This document shows positions 63,100 to 64,000 of a stretch of DNA of 64,000 nucleotides, one piece after another (the first letter of the stretch is position 1; the number at the start of each line of letters is the position of its first letter). The stretch is from assembly GCA_009363175.1 (NCBI GenBank), contig CP045205.1, positions 3,968,001 to 4,032,000 of the forward strand. The letters run 5' to 3'. The notes under the pieces were generated by a model. That model did not search any database, had not been told where the DNA came from, and saw only the letters and a list, made by a program, of their open reading frames with translations. This stretch comes from Citrobacter telavivensis. GTDB taxonomy: Bacteria > Pseudomonadota > Gammaproteobacteria > Enterobacterales > Enterobacteriaceae. Both the position numbers and the translations under genes were made by a program.

Positions 63100-64000
63100 A
63101 TGCGCAATCGTACGCTGGCTGACCTGGATCGTGTCGTTGCTCTCGGCGGAGGGCATGGATTAGGACGCGTTCTCTCTTCCCTCTCTCCCCTGGGTTCGCG
63201 CCTCACCGGTATCGTGACCACCACCGATAACGGCGGTTCGACGGGCCGTATTCGCCGTTCAGAAGGGGGAATCGCCTGGGGCGATATGCGCAACTGTCTT
63301 AATCAACTGATTACCGAACCGAGCGTCGCCTCCGCCATGTTTGAATACCGTTTTGGCGGTAATGGCGAACTTTCCGGCCATAACCTCGGAAATCTGATGT
63401 TAAAGGCGCTCGATCACCTGAGCGTGCGGCCTCTGGAAGCCATCAATTTAATTCGTAATCTGCTGAAGGTAGATGCACATTTAATCCCCATGTCGGAGTT
63501 GCCTGTTGACCTGATGGCGATCGACGATCAGGGGCATGAAGTTTACGGTGAAGTGAATATCGATCAGCTCACCTCACCGTTGCAGGAGCTGATGCTGTCG
63601 CCGAAGGTACCGACCACCCGGGAAGCGGTGCAGGCGATTAACGATGCCGATCTGATTATTATCGGCCCGGGCAGCTTTTACACCAGCCTGATGCCGATCC
63701 TGCTGCTGGATGATCTTGCGCAGGCGCTACGGCGCACACAGGCGCCCATGGTCTACATCGGCAATCTGGGCCGGGAACTGAGCATCCCCGCCGCGAGCCT
63801 CACGCTTCTCGATAAGCTAACCATTATGGAGCAGTATGTTGGCAAGAAAGTCGTTGATGCGGTGATCGTGGGGCCGAAAGTGGATATCTCTGCGGTCAGT
63901 GATCGGGTGGTGATTCAGGAAGTGCTGGAGGCCAGCGATATTCCCTATCGCCATGACCGCCAGTTATTACACAGCGCGCTGGAGAAAGCAGTGCAAGCTT
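63100..64000 (+). CDS. ybhK: Gluconeogenesis-type factor YbhK (runs off window)
   Basis: YvcK/CofD-superfamily protein, truncated by the window end after about 300 of 302 residues, so essentially complete. N-terminal VALGGGHGLGRVLSSL, TTDNGGSTGRIRR, GDMRNCL, and IIGPGSFYTSLMPILL mark the CofD fold. Members bind UDP-sugars and affect cell shape or gluconeogenesis; E. coli YbhK is not well defined. Start at 63100 with AGGA upstream. Divergent from moaA. Confidence 0.9.
   Translation, partial: MRNRTLADLDRVVALGGGHGLGRVLSSLSPLGSRLTGIVTTTDNGGSTGRIRRSEGGIAWGDMRNCLNQLITEPSVASAMFEYRFGGNGELSGHNLGNLMLKALDHLSVRPLEAINLIRNLLKVDAHLIPMSELPVDLMAIDDQGHEVYGEVNIDQLTSPLQELMLSPKVPTTREAVQAINDADLIIIGPGSFYTSLMPILLLDDLAQALRRTQAPMVYIGNLGRELSIPAASLTLLDKLTIMEQYVGKKVVDAVIVGPKVDISAVSDRVVIQEVLEASDIPYRHDRQLLHSALEKAVQA

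Overview
The window is enterobacterial chromosome, read as Citrobacter or a close relative. Almost every backbone gene is recognisable as the ortholog of an Escherichia coli K-12 gene from the moa to gsi segment, in the same order (inverted here). REP/BIME palindromes lie in several intergenic gaps. The species call is an inference from gene content; no rRNA or other marker is present.

Layout, left to right: (1) glutathione importer operon iaaA-gsiABCD (minus strand, 74-6316). (2) moeA-moeB for molybdenum cofactor. (3) An anaerobic sugar-phosphate block: fsaA aldolase divergent from pflE-pflF (glycyl radical activase and enzyme), then the phosphatase supH. (4) An AT-rich insertion with an autotransporter and a GT4-type glycosyltransferase, followed by ybiU. 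(5) ybiT and ldtB, then a second accessory block with an RND efflux permease and its TetR regulator. (6) ybiR, mntR, mntS, opgE, ompX, rhtA, dps and the glutamine importer glnHPQ. (7) ybiO, rlmF, mcbA, ybiI, ybiJ, ybiB and dinG; fiu, ybiX and ybiC, found here in K-12, are absent. (8) A third accessory block: GntR regulator divergent from a fumarase-superfamily lyase and a DASS transporter, plus a 576-bp imperfect inverted repeat of unknown nature. (9) rhlE, then cecR-ybhGFSR, the latter carrying a five-copy 96-bp BIME array between ybhS and ybhR. (10) ybhQ, ybhP-clsB-ybhN, ybhL, the moaABCDE operon with its Moco riboswitch, and ybhK running off the end.

How parts work together: moaABCDE and moeAB are two halves of one pathway, precursor Z synthesis, dithiolene formation and metal insertion. 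cecR and its palindrome control the ybhGFSR exporter. mntR and mntS share a MntR box. dinG carries an atypical LexA box and shares a strand with ybiB.

The most interesting signal is a 22-bp palindrome (half-sites ATAACTTTC and GAAAGTTAT around 4 bp). It occurs between fsaA and pflE, again one mismatch from perfect just before ybiU, and as a weaker copy before supH. This suggests one regulator for aldolase, glycyl radical enzyme, phosphatase and the YbiU dioxygenase-like protein, with the autotransporter pair inserted inside that regulon. Other accessory signals are two perfect 31-bp palindromes (RND-tetR and GntR-lyase loci), the inverted-repeat element near 47.6 kb, and an RND pump with no adjacent membrane-fusion gene.
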